From: Diphasiastrum complanatum
Lineage: Eukaryota; Streptophyta; Lycopodiopsida; Lycopodiales; Lycopodiaceae
NCBI GenBank assembly: GCA_029204225.1
Contig: CM055092.1
Location: forward strand, 23,621,005-23,685,004
Direction: 5' to 3'
DNA: 64,000 nt
Position 1 is the stretch's first letter, and the number at the start of each line of letters is the position of its first letter. The notes beneath the pieces are model-generated. The model did no database searches, had not been told where the DNA came from, and was given only the letters and a program-made list of their open reading frames with translations. The position numbers were made by a program, and so were the translations under genes. Positions 42,830 through 55,004 of this stretch are shown in pieces.

Positions 42830-43237
42830 CCCAATGTTGGATACACGGTACTCCAATAAATCAAGCTATTAGTTATGCCACATCATACTGGATGTGACCC
42901 GAAAGTAACTTATATCTTTGTGAGGCCTAGAACACACTAAATGGAGTTTAGACAAGGTATGAGATAGTGTATGCATGCGTAGAGTTATCAATAGCAATTC
43001 TATGTGCCTAAAATGCTTTTGGCTCTATATATTGGGTCCAAACTCGCCCTACTCCTCATGGTGATCATTGATTCATTGCTAGGGTTTCACTCTACATTCA
43101 TGCTTCTTATTCCTTGGCTTAGGGGTGAAGCTTCTAGAGTTGATTGGTTGCTTCTACTTGGCTGGGTGGTTGCTCCATAGTGTGTTTTCCATTGTGTGTT
43201 ATCTTGTAAGCAGGATCTTAAGGAGCTTCTCTGATAG
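42830..43237 (+). mobile_element. possible copia LTR
   Basis: It precedes a near-perfect copia primer-binding site and contains a TATATATT promoter-like box at about 43025. The start could be TGTTGGATACACGG near 42835. The expected CA end next to the primer site is not present, so the LTR limits are uncertain. Confidence 0.4.
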
Positions 43238-43249
43238 TGGTATCAGAGC
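43238..43249 (+). promoter_or_regulatory. copia primer-binding site TGGTATCAGAGC
   Basis: An exact match to the 3' end complement of plant initiator-methionine tRNA, as used by copia elements. Confidence 0.75.
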
Positions 43250-44065
43250 AAGGCTTGTGAAGATGGGAGAACATGGAGAAGGGCTACCTTTCGTCAAAAT
43301 TTCGGATTGGATCATTGGAATTCTCTTCCAAGGTGGATAGCAAGGGTACAAGTGGGTGTACTATCCCAGTTTCAATTTGCATGTTGCTAAGATCCATTAC
43401 TCTTCGGATTCTTTGTGGTTTTATGGAAAATTGTCCTTGAAGGCAAATTTGTGATGTTTTTTTGGAGTTTTTTCATGTAGTAGATCTGAATTTTCCAGCA
43501 AGTGTACTTTTGTTTTAGGGTTCATTAATGATGACATTAATGATGCATGCCGGTTCTCTCCAATGATTTATGATTCTAGGCTATGTTTTGGTCAAAATTG
43601 CTTGGTTGTTCATGCTTTTTGGCACAAAATAGATAGCAAGAACCAAAATCCAGCAAGATCAGATCAATTAGATGGTTGTAATTCTATAAATTGGTTTGCA
43701 TGTGTTAGAGAAAGAGTTGTATGTCATGAATTTCCACTTTATTGTGATGAAAAAACCGAAAAATAGTAAAAAATCATCATTTTTGCTTGTTTTTTCATAA
43801 AGTTGGATAGTAGGTGGCTGTAAAGTATTGTTTCACATACGAGTAAATGATTTTTGATATATCAGATATTCAGCCCAGATATAGGACATAAATGAAATTG
43901 TTTTGGACTTTTTCCTACAGTAATTAGTTTTTCAACATTTACTAATGTCATTACGTCTTCTTGGTACCTTAGCTGAAATAGATTTTTAGGAAACTGAAAA
44001 TTCTGAGGAGGGAAGAAGAGTGGACATCAGGGTAGTAAGTGTGATCGAGAAACATATTTCACAGT
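43250..44065 (+). other. leader-like sequence, no coding motif
   Basis: A short frame starts MGEHGEGLPFVKISDW just after the primer-binding site but soon ends. The rest is AT-rich and non-coding up to the right-arm boundary at 44066. Confidence 0.35.
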
Positions 44066-44852
44066 CATCATTCTTAACATCATCGATACAATCGACAGAC
44101 TAAAAATTCTAGATGGATTATCAAAGTAAAGCCTATCTTATCGCAGATAAGCTGAATCGATCCAATTACTAGTCAAAATTGAAGATAGAGACCTTGCTAA
44201 TCATCAACGAGTTGTGGGATGTTGCTACAAGTATTGAAGTAAAGCTGGAAGATGACAAATCCGATTCAAAGTGGAAATCGAAGGATGGTAAAGCTTTTGC
44301 GCTTATTATCCTCAATATATGAGATACTCATATTGGCCACATAGCTGAAGCCAAAACTTCGAAAGGAGTTTGGGACATCCTGAGCTCACTATATGATGTG
44401 AGAGACATAACTACCAAGTTACATCTACGAAGGAAATTCTTCACACTCAAGATGTCGAATAGTGATTTTCTTCAAGCAATCATCGATAGCTCTATATTCG
44501 ACTGAATTAGAGTATACCACAACCTCTCCAGCTACAAAAGAAGCAATTTGGCTGAGGAACTTACGCTCAAATATCGTTCTGAATCAATATGCTCTGATGA
44601 TTTTATTTTGTGTTAATCAAATTGTCATTTCCTTATCAGCCACAACCTAAGGTTTCATTCCAGGAGTCAGCACATTGAAATCAAATATCACTTCATCAAA
44701 AACAAATTTCTCGACAAAGAGATTAACTTGCAGTACTGTCCAACGCAAAACATGACAACATATATTTTTACTAAGCTTGGATACACATAGAAAGTTTTGT
44801 GCAAAACTAAGTTTGAAGGTCAAGGCATTCATGGATTCAGATTAAGGGAGAG
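44066..44852 (+). pseudogene. shrunken copia (right arm): gag joined to RNase H
   Basis: Same structure as 12740-13520: gag (ELWDVATSIEVKLEDD, KTSKGVWDILSSLYDV, LRRKFFTLKMSN), then directly at about 44462 the RNase H end (ATKEAIWLRNLRSNIVLNQYA; HIEIKY; LQYCPTQNM), then the polypurine tract AAGGGAGAG at 44844-44852. The frame is broken by a few stops. The left edge of the arm falls within gag, so this copy has lost its 5' end. Confidence 0.8.
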
Positions 44853-45342
44853 TATTGGATTATTCTCCTACTAATTGGCTAATTAATTTTTAATCTTCAT
44901 CCAACTGAATATCCAGATCTGTAGTTTTCTTCATGTTTTTACACAGTCTACAGAACTACTCAAAAATGGTTCACAAGTTGTTATTCTCACTTCGGCCACT
45001 TCGAAGACCTTGGAAACTTTAGGTTTTTGCATTTTCGCATTTTTCGGCTGTCGCATTTTTCGAAAAAATGCGAACTATGCGACAAACGGTTTATTTCTAC
45101 CAAGTGACAATTAATATTCCACTTGGAATTAAAGCCACCGACTTGCATTAATTTATCAACAAATGATTTTTGGGAAGTCTTGACTGGATGAATGCCAGCA
45201 CATCACAGCCAACTGGATGATGCAATTGACAACCTAATTTCTTATTATAAATAGTTGATCATACTTCTACGAAGATATAGAGCAATTTGAAGCAATAGTT
45301 AGCATCTCTCTCAAGCTTTCAAGCTTGAACGCTCTTGATCAT
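44853..45342 (+). mobile_element. copia LTR of shrunken element (right arm)
   Basis: Starts TATTGGATTATTC after the polypurine tract and is truncated at the junction with the opposing LTR at 45376. It includes the CGCATTTTTCG hairpin region near 45050. Confidence 0.65.
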
Positions 45343-45375
45343 TAACCTAGCCTCTTGTACTTGGCTCTGACACCA

Positions 45376-46068
45376 TGTTAAAGTCTGAAAATTTTGACCT
45401 AGAGGGGTTGGATGCCAATTAGATTGATTAATCACAATTCCAATGACTAGATCTGGATCTAGATCAAATATTCCATCTAACTAGCAAGAACATCTTGATA
45501 AATAATCAATATGACTCAAGAGCAGCCTCACACATGTGGAATACCGTCAGTGTATAGACAATGAACAAAGATTATAGTACATTACTCATTGGTAGCAGTC
45601 AATGCAAGAAATCACAACACAAATAGTAAACCAAAACAAGGTATTGCATCAAAATCAAGATCTCTCATCAATATTGGATTATTTATAATGATGATTTTTA
45701 TATATCAAGTACATTTTGACCTGGTATGTTGACTCAATAGGTCTGGCACATGTAGGGAGTGCAAGATCATCCTAGATCAAGCAATAAATGCAAGATAAGC
45801 CCCCACCTCTTTGAATCCTAACTTGGTGCCATTGCCTCACCATGATTTGCTTGATTTTAGGTGATTTCTCCTAGCTTATAGGAACTTGCAAGATCACATC
45901 TTATAGATGGCAATTTTGTACTTGACTAGCTTCCAAATAGTTACTTGATTCAATCTACCTAAATCTAGATGCATTTATGACTACCATCCACACGTGGGAA
46001 CAAGCTCCACACATGTGGGTTCAAGTTACGTACTTAGATCAAATAGCTAGATTTTGACAATTTTAACA
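45376..46068 (-). mobile_element. copia LTR (right arm, 693 bp)
   Basis: Counterpart of 11516-12209 with the same TGTTAAA...TTTAACA ends. The primer-binding site TGGTGTCAGAGCC lies at 45363-45375 on the minus strand. Confidence 0.8.
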
Positions 46069-47410
46069 AGAGTCTACAATTTGTTTAGGCCTTTGGCCTG
46101 TTAAAAAAGTCATACCATGTCGAAGAATTTTATGCAATCCATGCTGAAAATACGAGACCTATTTCAAATCCAAAAATGGTTCTTGTAGTTGCTTCTCCAA
46201 CACTTTAACATATTGTATGTAAGCTAACACGTCCTCCTTGTTCAACTTCTAAATGGCTTGCAATTTACCAACAATCTCCTCGTTTTCATGCTCCTTTATA
46301 TAATGCTTAAAGAAAGCAAGATTTAAATCATCGTAAATTTGAAATTCCTGCAGCTCTTATTCTAAATACCTTTGCAGAGCATAATCACCTTTCAAAGTAG
46401 TTGGTAATAATTCCATTTTTTAATATCCTTCGTCTCATGATTAGCTTGACATAGCCAACAACTGGTGTATATGCATATCAGGACTTATTGCAATCATCAT
46501 TCTTTCACTATTCTCACATTCATCATTCTGACATATAAATCTCTATATTTTAACAATTAGCTTTCTCTCTATCTCTCATTTACATCCTTCCTTTTTGTAA
46601 TCATCGTTCTTACGTCCATCATTCTTTCACTCTAAACTAATTGTAACAAATTAATTCTCTCTCTCTCATTCTTACATCATTCCTCTCTCTCTATCATCAT
46701 TAACTAGTGGGGATGGTGGGTACCCAATGAGTTTAAGCTAGTGGTAGAAGGCCGTGGAGAGTCGGGGGAGAGAGAAGAAGTTGTGAAGATCTAAAGAGGG
46801 CAGCCAAAACTCCAAGAGTAGCCAAGCAAAAGCTTAAGAGTGAGAGAAGCATTAAATGAAGGTTAGCACAGCTCGTGCCATCCAACAAGAGGAGAGAGAT
46901 AGTGTATGCAAGTGCATAGTGGCTGTAGGAGTGAGTTTTGACATGCATGTGGCTGCGAAACCGTTGGATGAAGCCTCTTGCCAGTAAATGCTGCAGATCG
47001 TGAGTTGTTTTAGCCATCGGATTGAATCAAATGGCCATGATTGGAGTGAAAGAGCCTAAGGGTAGTTGAAGTCCAAGTTCGACTTCATTTCATTAAAAAT
47101 CATCAAATTGAAGTAAAAGTTGAGTCCAAACCTTTTGAAATGTGAAGTTTTTTCAAGGTGAAGAAACAGATTAAAAAGCTAAAAAGTCTCTATTTTGGGT
47201 CTCCTTTAGTATTTTTTGATGAAATGAAAGGCTGTAGCCTCCAAATGAAGGAGACTTCACCACCTTACAGGGCATGAAGTTGGGAATTCGTGTTAAGGAG
47301 CATTTTGCAAAGCGAAAGTGACTGGGCTTCCAATTTGGCAGTGGTGCAGAGAGTGGCTTTGTAAGCCAAAAATTGTAGGTCATTATTTTTTACCTTTGAC
47401 ATCATTGTTG
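46069..47410 (-). other. right-arm counterpart of 10170-11515
   Basis: It contains the gag-like remnant (about 46100-46430), the GA-rich tract (here CT), and the conserved 94- and 70-codon frames at 46733-47017 and 47171-47383 (minus). No recognised domain. Confidence 0.4.
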
Positions 47411-47439
47411 GCCTCATAATACTCTCTTTAGCCTACAAG

Positions 47440-48047
47440 ATGGAGTTTTATGCAATTTGGAGATTTCCAACATTAATGAAGCACATTTTGGTGATGTAAG
47501 TAAAGTCGATGGGGCTTCCAATGATAACATTTGGAAGTTCAAAATGAAGAGTATACTCATGGAGAAAGAGCTATGGGATATTGTTGCAAGCATTGGGACA
47601 CCACTCACACTAACATGAGGGCCTATGACAAGAAGGTGCTGAGAGCATTATCATTGATCAATCTATCAGTGAATGATCATGTGATTATCCATATTAGTGA
47701 TGTCATGACTACTAGGGGAGCTTGGGAAGCTTTTAAAACACAATTTCAAACTTCTAATCTAGCTCGAGCCATGTTCTTGAAGTCCAGATTGAACACCACC
47801 AGAATGGAAGAAGGTGAAATGGTGGGATCTTTCTTCACCAGGAGATGAGGCACCAGCTTGTGGCAATTGGAGAACCAATCAGAGATGTCAGATTGGTACA
47901 TACCACAATGAGTGGTATATCGGAAGGCTTATAAATGTCTTTAAGTGGAATTGCCTACCTTCAAAGATTTGCATGCAAGAAGAGCAAAAGACGATGGATA
48001 GTAAAGTCAAGGCAAACCACACAAGAGGATCAGGCATTGTCAGCTAA
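47440..48047 (+). pseudogene. Ty1/copia gag fragment (right arm)
   Basis: Better preserved than the left-arm copy: NDNIWKFKMKSILMEKELWDIV, then the frame 47531-47848 with RALSLINLSVNDHVIIHISDVM, TTRGAWEAFKTQFQTSNLARAM and RMEEGEMVGSFFTR. A frameshift near 47840 leads to an alternative frame in which RHQLVAIGEPIRD is typical of the next gag block. No zinc knuckle or pol follows. Confidence 0.8.
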
Positions 48048-48074
48048 GAAAAAGTAAAAGAGCTAGAAACACAC

Positions 48075-48296
48075 ACGAAGAGAAAAAAAAATTATAAAGT
48101 TCTAATCAAAACTCCCAAACCGTGTGATTATATCCTATTCTAGAATGTCACCACATGCGCCCTCCCTGCGGCATTTGGGATTTCATGTGGAATTTATCTT
48201 CCAACAAGAAACATTTGAACCATGTCTTTAATGGAAAAAAACAAGGGCTACACACCTTCCTAGAATTGGGAGTGTTGGTTACCTGAACTCTTTTAT

Positions 48297-48334
<38 letters not shown>

Positions 48335-48942
48335 GCATGAAACATAACTAATATATAATACATAAATTAAGATACTACAGACATGGAACATAAATTAAGA
48401 TACTACGAATAAGAGTAGCATGCACTAGTAAGCATGAAACATAACTAATGGCATTATACTTATACACACACACACGCACAACCTAAACACACACGAAGAG
48501 AAAAAAGCAAAGAACATTATAGAGTGCTAATCAAACTCCCGAACTATATAATTATATCCTATTCTAGAATGTCACCATGTGCTCCCTCCCTACGGCTTGT
48601 GGGCTTTCTCGTGTAGTACCTTAATTTATTCATGCTACTTCAATTTGTAGTATCTTAATTGATACGCATGAACTAGAAAGCATGAAACATAAACTAATGG
48701 CATCATATTTATAGACACACACACACCCTAAACACACACGAAGACTTAAAAAATAAATAAAAAACATTATAGAGTGCTAATCAAAACTCCCGAACCGTAC
48801 GATTATATCCTATTTCAGAATGTCACCACATGCTCCCTCCCTACGATGTTTGGGCTTTCTTGTGAAACTTATCTTCCAACAATAAAATATTTGATCCACG
48901 CCTTTAACAGAAGAAAGTAAGAGTTACTTTTAACGCTTTCAT

Positions 48943-49009
<67 letters not shown>

Positions 49010-49435
49010 CATGAAACATAACTAATATATAGCACATTTATTAAGATACTACAAATTAAAATAGCATGAATAAATTAAGGTACTACAAATTAGAGTAGCA
49101 TGATCTAGTAAGCATGAAACATGAATTACAATACTATGAATTAGAGTAGCATGAACTAATAAGCATGAAATGTAAATTAAGATACTACGAATTAGAGTAG
49201 CATGAACTAGTAAGTATGAAACATAAAATATCATACTTACATGCACATGCACACACACACACACACACACCCTAAACAAACACAAAGAGAAAACCAAAAG
49301 ATAACATTATATAGCACTAAACAAAACTCCCAAACCGTATGATTATATCTTATTCCAGAATGTCACCACATGATCCCTCCCTACGGCGTTTGGGTTTTCT
49401 TGTGGAACTTATTGTCCAACAAGAAAATTTTTAAC
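48075..49435 (-). repeat. tandem repeat block with microsatellites (right arm)
   Basis: Counterpart of 8036-9500. (CT)n runs at about 48300-48333 and 48945-49007 are shorter than the left-arm GA runs (9213-9267 and 8486-8572), showing that the arms have drifted at their fastest-changing sites. Confidence 0.8.
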
Positions 49436-50230
49436 CATAAAATCCCCATACTTTTGACTTGCCATAACTTTTTAGCAATAGCTCAAAAGTATGTCATGTA
49501 ATATATCATTGGAAAGCACTTGTCAAGCACTTTCTAATGCATTAAACTCTGTTGAAATTGGACTTACCACTAAAAAGTTATGTCTTTTTTAATGTGGACT
49601 CAAAACAATTATGAGTAATAAAATTCCCAAAACGTGAAATGTATTACCAAAAGGTACAATGAAAAATGGGTTATTTTTTTGTACCACCAAACCATGCTTT
49701 TAGCCCTTTAAAATCTATCATAAAATTCATAGATATGTCATTTAAAAGGTCCAAAAAAAACTAAGGGGAGGTCGGAATAGACATTGGTATACTGTTCAAA
49801 ACAACATCATGTATTCCGGCCTCAATTCCTACCATGCCAATACCTGGGATCTGCTACAGAATGTGCATTTGAACTGCTCTGATGGTGATCGGCCTACAAA
49901 TCAACAATGAAACCTACAAAACAAAAACCAATATTGAAGGTTGTTAAGTATATTACCCCAAAAAATATTCTTGCAACAATCTAAATTTTACAAAACAAAT
50001 CTGAAAAAAGAAAACAAAATCCACACAAAGCAAAAACTAAATTTACACAAAGAACAATGAAGATCCATATGGAAATCTGTATCTGCACCAAAAACTGGAT
50101 ATACATCAGATGAATAGAAGATCTGACATTAAAATATCCATCGGAATAGATGCTGCTTTAACAAACTTCATAGATCCACCTATTCCAATGGGCATTCCGA
50201 CCATCTAGAAATATGGTCTAGCACCCTCAC
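49436..50230 (-). repeat. unidentified dispersed repeat (right arm, single unit)
   Basis: Counterpart of 5307-6100. It joins abruptly at about 49436 to sequence equivalent to left-arm 8052, bypassing about 1.95 kb. At the junction only about two bases are shared between the two flanks. Confidence 0.65.
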
Positions 50231-50756
50231 TGTTAGAATCCCCATCGTCATGGCAATCATTGCTAAAGTTCAAACAGGTGACGAATGCTAAGTTTCCACC
50301 CAACCATAGAGGTATTGCCACCTCACCCCCATGCACTGGAGCCACAGACCACCTTCAAGCAAGCTCGGATCTCATGTAAGCCATGGTGTCCCATACCACC
50401 ATGCCTTACCCTCGACCCTCACCTACCTACATCCTGAGGCCTAGGTACTCGTCCTGACCTGACCACCAGTGGAAGAGCTCTTCATTCTCCAAGAGAGAAT
50501 GAATAGCTAGCTCATGGAGATCCACCTCTATATACATAGTCCAGGTGGGTCATCTCCCTCCATAGGAGCCACACATGACTAATGACACGCGGCAGTTGTG
50601 CACACTGACCCGGGTCCATAACAATGAGTCATCGCGTGCCAATGAGACATTGACATGTGGCACCCAAAAGATTTATAGCTCTATATCAGTGTTCTGTCCC
50701 ATAACTGAGACCGTCACCTCAAGTTTCCTGTTGCGTACCCTTATGGGTATGTAACA
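50231..50756 (-). mobile_element. 3' LTR of chromovirus (right arm)
   Basis: 526 bp with TGTTA...TAACA ends on the minus strand, preceded by the polypurine tract. Identical in length to the left-arm LTR. Confidence 0.85.
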
Positions 50757-50782
50757 TTCCCTCCCCCTTTAAGAGTCTCCTC

Positions 50783-51130
50783 CTAAAAGCCAAGGAAGTT
50801 CAGTCTTAGATAGTCCTCTCTCTCCCAAGTGTCCTCGTCATCTGTCTTACCTTTCCAACGTACGAGAAATTCAGAAACCAAACGGTTTCTCAATTGGTGA
50901 CGACGAACGTCAACAACTTTTTCAGGTACATTAGGCACAAAGGTAGACAGATCCTCGAGTTCAACTAGTTCACCTTCCGGAATTAGGGAAACCGGGTTGA
51001 TTTTCTTTACAACCTTATAAGGTCCGCTATATCGAGGAGATAGCTTATGGCATTCTCCCGTCCGGAGTACCTTCGAATCCTTAGGGATTTTAAGATACAC
51101 CCAGGTTCCGACCTCAATATCCCGAGGTGA
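50783..51130 (-). pseudogene. chromovirus integrase GPY module and chromodomain (right arm)
   Basis: An open frame of 105 codons (50783-51100) reads [18 protein letters not shown] and then jumps to SLIPEGELVELEDL. Compared with the left arm, about 87 bases (29 codons, in frame) are missing, including [10 protein letters not shown] and the stop that follows it. The chromodomain core FLVRWKGK (residues 79-85) and TWERED (91-96) is retained. It lies downstream of the shared TGA, so it is not continuous with the integrase core. Confidence 0.8.
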
Positions 51131-51880
51131 TCAACCGCGATTAGCATAAAATTGAGCTCTATCCTGAGTGGTTTTCATGCTTTCCTTGGCCACTAGCATC
51201 ATTTCTTGCATATCTTGTAGGAAATCTACTGCAGCTTGCACCTTGAGACCTTTGAGACCGACCGAAACTGGAGAACGTGGCTGGAAGCCATACATCAGCA
51301 TAAAAGGAGTGAATCCGGTGGCAGAATGCTTAGCACTATTGTGCGCGAACTCAACCAAAGGGAGATACTTTTCCCAGTCAGACTGTCGGTGAGAAACGTA
51401 TGCTCTAAGCATATCCTCCAACGTCTCGTTGACTCGTTCTGTCTGCCCATCAGATTTTGGGTGATCCGAAGAACTAAGACTAAGGGTTGTTTCAAGTTTT
51501 TCAAAAACTGCTTGCCAGAACTTACCAGTGAACTTGGAGTCAGGATCACTAACGATATCATTCGGCAAACCATACACTCTGAAAAACTTTTCAACGAAAA
51601 GTTGGGCTAGTTCAGATGCCTTGACAGTTGATTTAGTTGGTATAAATTGCGCCATCTTGGTCAGCTTGTCAACCACCACCCAAAAGGCAATGTGATCACT
51701 TCGGGTTTTAGGGAGTCCAACCACAAAATCCATTGAAATACTTTCCCATTTCTTATTGAAAATTTCCAAGGGATGTAAAAGACCCGCAACTTTGAGTCTT
51801 TCTGCTTTGTTTTGTTGGCATTGTTCACAACTTTGAACGTATGCCTCCACATGACCTTTCATCTTAGGCCAAAAGAACAA
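51131..51880 (-). CDS. chromovirus integrase core, uninterrupted frame (right arm)
   Basis: This is a 249-codon open frame. The remaining zinc-finger cysteines are C18 and C21. The catalytic residues are D51 (SMDFVVGL), D112 (VSDPDSKF) and E148 (GQTERVNET), with 35 residues between the second Asp and Glu. The usual HH half of the finger, RNase H and RT are absent upstream, and a TGA shared by all copies ends the frame before the GPY module. Integrase joins element DNA to the chromosome; this truncated form is unlikely to be produced or to work alone. It is the least damaged of the two arm copies. Confidence 0.85.
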   Translation of the reverse strand: MFFWPKMKGHVEAYVQSCEQCQQNKAERLKVAGLLHPLEIFNKKWESISMDFVVGLPKTRSDHIAFWVVVDKLTKMAQFIPTKSTVKASELAQLFVEKFFRVYGLPNDIVSDPDSKFTGKFWQAVFEKLETTLSLSSSDHPKSDGQTERVNETLEDMLRAYVSHRQSDWEKYLPLVEFAHNSAKHSATGFTPFMLMYGFQPRSPVSVGLKGLKVQAAVDFLQDMQEMMLVAKESMKTTQDRAQFYANRG

Positions 51881-53299
51881 CTCAAATACGTTCCATTCAA
51901 AATCACACAGTTATCAAGAATTGTCAGTTGTTATATTCCCATGCTTTTAAAGAATAGTGCATTGAAGGAAACTATTTTGTAACTGCTACATTATACTCAT
52001 CTAGGTAAAGGATGTTATAAGTATCCAAACATCAACGTGATTGGCATCTAACTACTATTCTTGGGCATCCAACTACTCAAAATTCTGAAATTTGTCAAAA
52101 GTAATGATTTTGCAAAATAGTAATTTTCCAAGGGATCCATTTACATATGTCCCTATTTCTAGTACTCGAGAAAATTGGCATAATATAGTAATGGAACTGG
52201 CGTGAACCTTGATTGTAATAAAGGCCTACGTACAAATATCCAAAAGCAAAGAAGAATTGATCAAAAACACCTTGAACTCCTCAATGACGTACTCTTTTGC
52301 AATTGATTGTACAAAATTAGATTCTGATCAAGCAGATTTTGCAGATCCCTATTGTTTTCATTAGTTTAAAAGTACTCAAGGGGCTAGCCATGTAATGAAA
52401 GACATAGGAATGGATATCGTGACAAGATTCCAGTTGGACTTGTGACAAACAATGAGGGATTTAGACCTATCTTGAATTTATACATCGAAATGCCTGGAAC
52501 TGCCATAGATCACCATCATATTTATGAATGACTTCTGACCATATGAGTGTAACACTATTTTCCTGTTGTGAGATATTATGACATACTTTGATTGTGACAT
52601 ATGGTAACTAGATGATAACAAGTGACCTTAGTGTAGAAGGAATTTTTAAGAATTTGGATGTTTAGATATTTTGATCAAAAACACCTTAACCTTGAATCCT
52701 TGAATGACGTACTATTTTGATTGTACAAAATTGGATTTGAAAGTAGAATACTATGCACTTCTCAGTTTTCATTAATTTAGGAGAACTAAAGAGCAAAGCT
52801 AGCCATGTAAGATGCACAAATGCATGGATCAGATGTCATGATATCTGATTCATGCCTATGTGCATCATTACATGCCTAGCCTCGCTCTTCACAAGATTAT
52901 CGTTTGCCTTGTCACAAACAATGAGCATGGATCAAAAAAGTGCAATTGGCCTTGTCACAAACAATGACCATGGATTACAAGATTGTAGTTGGCCTTGTCA
53001 CAAACAATAAGTAGGGATTTCTTTAGACCTATGTTGAATTTATATGTCATCAAGATGCATGGAACCCCCGGTGCCATACATCACCATCATATTTATGATA
53101 GACTTCTAACAATCCAAATAAGTGCCATACAACTAAGCTAGGATGAACATTATTGTTTGTCAAAAGATTTCATTTAATTTATCTTGTAAAAGCAAATTCA
53201 ATAGACTAGTTGTCTCAGTGGATTCAATTAGTTTGTTTATGTATTGTTGATCATCTCTAATTTTGTGTTCCATCAATTTCCAATCGTCAAGGTGCACCG
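51881..53299 (-). repeat. right-arm copy of tandem/palindromic block
   Basis: Counterpart of 2146-3560. The 43-bp repeats (here as TTGGCCTTGTCACAAACAAT) lie at about 52911-53010 and the palindrome at 52798-52880, where one stem has lost about ten bases. No coding content. Confidence 0.7.
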
Positions 53300-53515
53300 A
53301 TGCAAATGGCGAGTTCACGTTCTTCTTTTTCAGATGACGAGGAAGGACCATCACATATCGGATCAGAGGCTTGGCTATACTAGAGAATACCATGTCCGTG
53401 TGCACGATGTAAGTATGCATTAAGATGAGAGCGACATATTACTATATTACACGTTCACGTGTATGGACATATTAAGAAAGAGTCATTGTTTGTACGGCCC
53501 GAAGTTGGTTCTTCG
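53300..53515 (+). pseudogene. CACTA-type transposase exon 1 (right arm)
   Basis: 216 bases from ATG to a GTGAGT donor. It encodes MQMASSRSSSFSDDEEGPSH, then RIPCPCARCKYAL and a C-terminal stretch KKESLFVRPEVGSS. One stop before RIPCPC and one after KYALR break it. The matching intron start follows, but no second exon: the sequence passes into Athila-like leader. Confidence 0.5.
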
Positions 53516-54483
53516 GTGAGTTCTGATTTGCAAAGCACCTTGTATTGTTAAAAAAAATAATTGCATGCACCCTTATCATGTATGTATTTGGCGGTCTTCA
53601 CGATTGGAGAAAATATTCCATTGTTCTTGACTATTGTTGTAGTTGTCCTCCTTTTGACGAAGATCTGGTTGATTTGACAAATTTTTGTTGTTTTTTTTTA
53701 TTTCTCAGATCCAGATGGATCTTAAGAATGGTGATTGAACAGCTTCACCTGTTCAATAATCAGATTAGATTTCAAACAAGCAAATCCACTGAAATCGGGC
53801 AAAATCACTTCCAACTAACCCTAAATGCAGTTTTAACACTATTTATGCCACGACAAGATGCCTAATGCAAGCTAACCATCCAACAAACATGCTGCAAACT
53901 AAAAAATTGGCGTAGCTCCTTGGAAACGATGCCAAAATTGTAGTGGATTTCTTTCCTACCTATCATCAACCCAAGGTCCAAGCAATCTAGCATCATGGAG
54001 ATGAAGTTAGTTGTCACGCGTAGGTTCGTTCTCATGAGAACGATAGCATATATCAAATTTTAGCATGAATGGAAGATCCACATCTAACTCTAACACGTTA
54101 GCACTAATTTAATCCTAAGCGTTAACACTACACAATTAACACTACATTCATTAACACTACGTTCCACAATGAAGATAGCTTACTCTTTCTCTCTCTCCCT
54201 TTCTCTCTTACAAAAAACATAAGAAATAGCAATTCAAAATACATTCAGATCCAACAATTAGCAAATACAACAAAAGCATGAGAGATGGAGGAAAAGAGAT
54301 AGAGAGCAAGGACATTCAGAAATCCATTCCATAAGAGAACCAATCTGCTTGTATTGAAATGAGGATATGAACATGAGGAACAGCTCGAGTTTACCCCTAT
54401 TTATAGTAGAGAGGAGGACCTTGCCCTCAAAATCCTATTGGTCCATTTCTACCTCCATAACTATTCAAACTTAAAAAAGAGTG
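53516..54483 (-). mobile_element. Athila-like LTR and leader (right arm)
   Basis: On the minus strand: LTR (from about 54483 down to 53945) with TATA box at 54398-54405, primer-binding site at 53919-53938, then the leader. It extends slightly further 5' than the left arm, with TTGAAATGGG(T/A)TTCCCACTC shared with the copy at 14090. Confidence 0.6.
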
Positions 54484-54499
54484 GGAACCCATTTCAAAC

Positions 54500-55000
54500 C
54501 TAGATTACAAGAGTATGTTGACACTAATTAGGCTGGCAATGTAGACGATAGAAAGTCAACTATACGGTATGCTTTCAACTTTGGAAATGGCTATCTTCAT
54601 GGTCTAGTAAGAAACATGATATTATTTTTCTTTCATCGACAAAAGCTGAGTATAAAGTATTAAGTTCTATGACTCAAAAAGTTGTATGGCTACGAAGATT
54701 GTTGAGTGAGATTGGTATGACGCAAACACACCCTACGATTATCTTCACTGATAGTCAAAGCAGGATACAATTGGCCAAAAATCCAGTATTTCATGGAAGA
54801 GCTACACACATTGAAGTAAAATATCACTTTGTGCTTGAGAAATTACATTTTGCAGATATTAGTATTATGCATTGTTCCACAATGTTGCAACTTGTTGATA
54901 AGTTTACAAAAGCTAGAAGTAAAGACAAGTTTGAGAATAAAGAGAAGGAAAAAGATTTATTAAAACTGATGATTTGGTTACTAGGGAATTTCATTATGGT
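54500..55000 (+). pseudogene. Ty1/copia RNase H end
   Basis: Broken frames read DDRKST, then FFHRQKLS, and the open frame from 54669 gives QKVVWLRRLLSEIGMTQTHP, IIFTDSQSRIQLAKNPVFHG, THIEVKYHFVLEKL and LVDKFTKA. These are the standard closing blocks of copia RNase H. It lies immediately outside the right arm, so the arm boundary abuts or interrupts this element. After about 54940 the frame turns lysine-rich and is no longer copia-like. Confidence 0.85.
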
Positions 55001-55004
55001 GGTG

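Larger units (their letters stand above)
44066..54483 (-). repeat. right arm of giant inverted duplication
   Basis: This is the reverse complement of 962-13520 with all sub-elements in mirrored order. The boundaries are abrupt: the match starts at CATCATTCTTAACATC (44066) and ends at ...TTAAAAAAGAGT near 54483. The arm is 10.4 kb. It lacks the segment equivalent to left-arm 6103-8052 (junction near 49436) and has only one unit of the 475-bp duplication. Microsatellite lengths differ from the left arm. Confidence 0.9.

Noticed and set aside
962-54483. Interpretation as one giant transposon with 10-13 kb terminal inverted repeats
   Set aside because: Arm ends fall inside an LTR and a gag gene, there is no target-site duplication or terminal motif, and no transposase linked to the whole unit.
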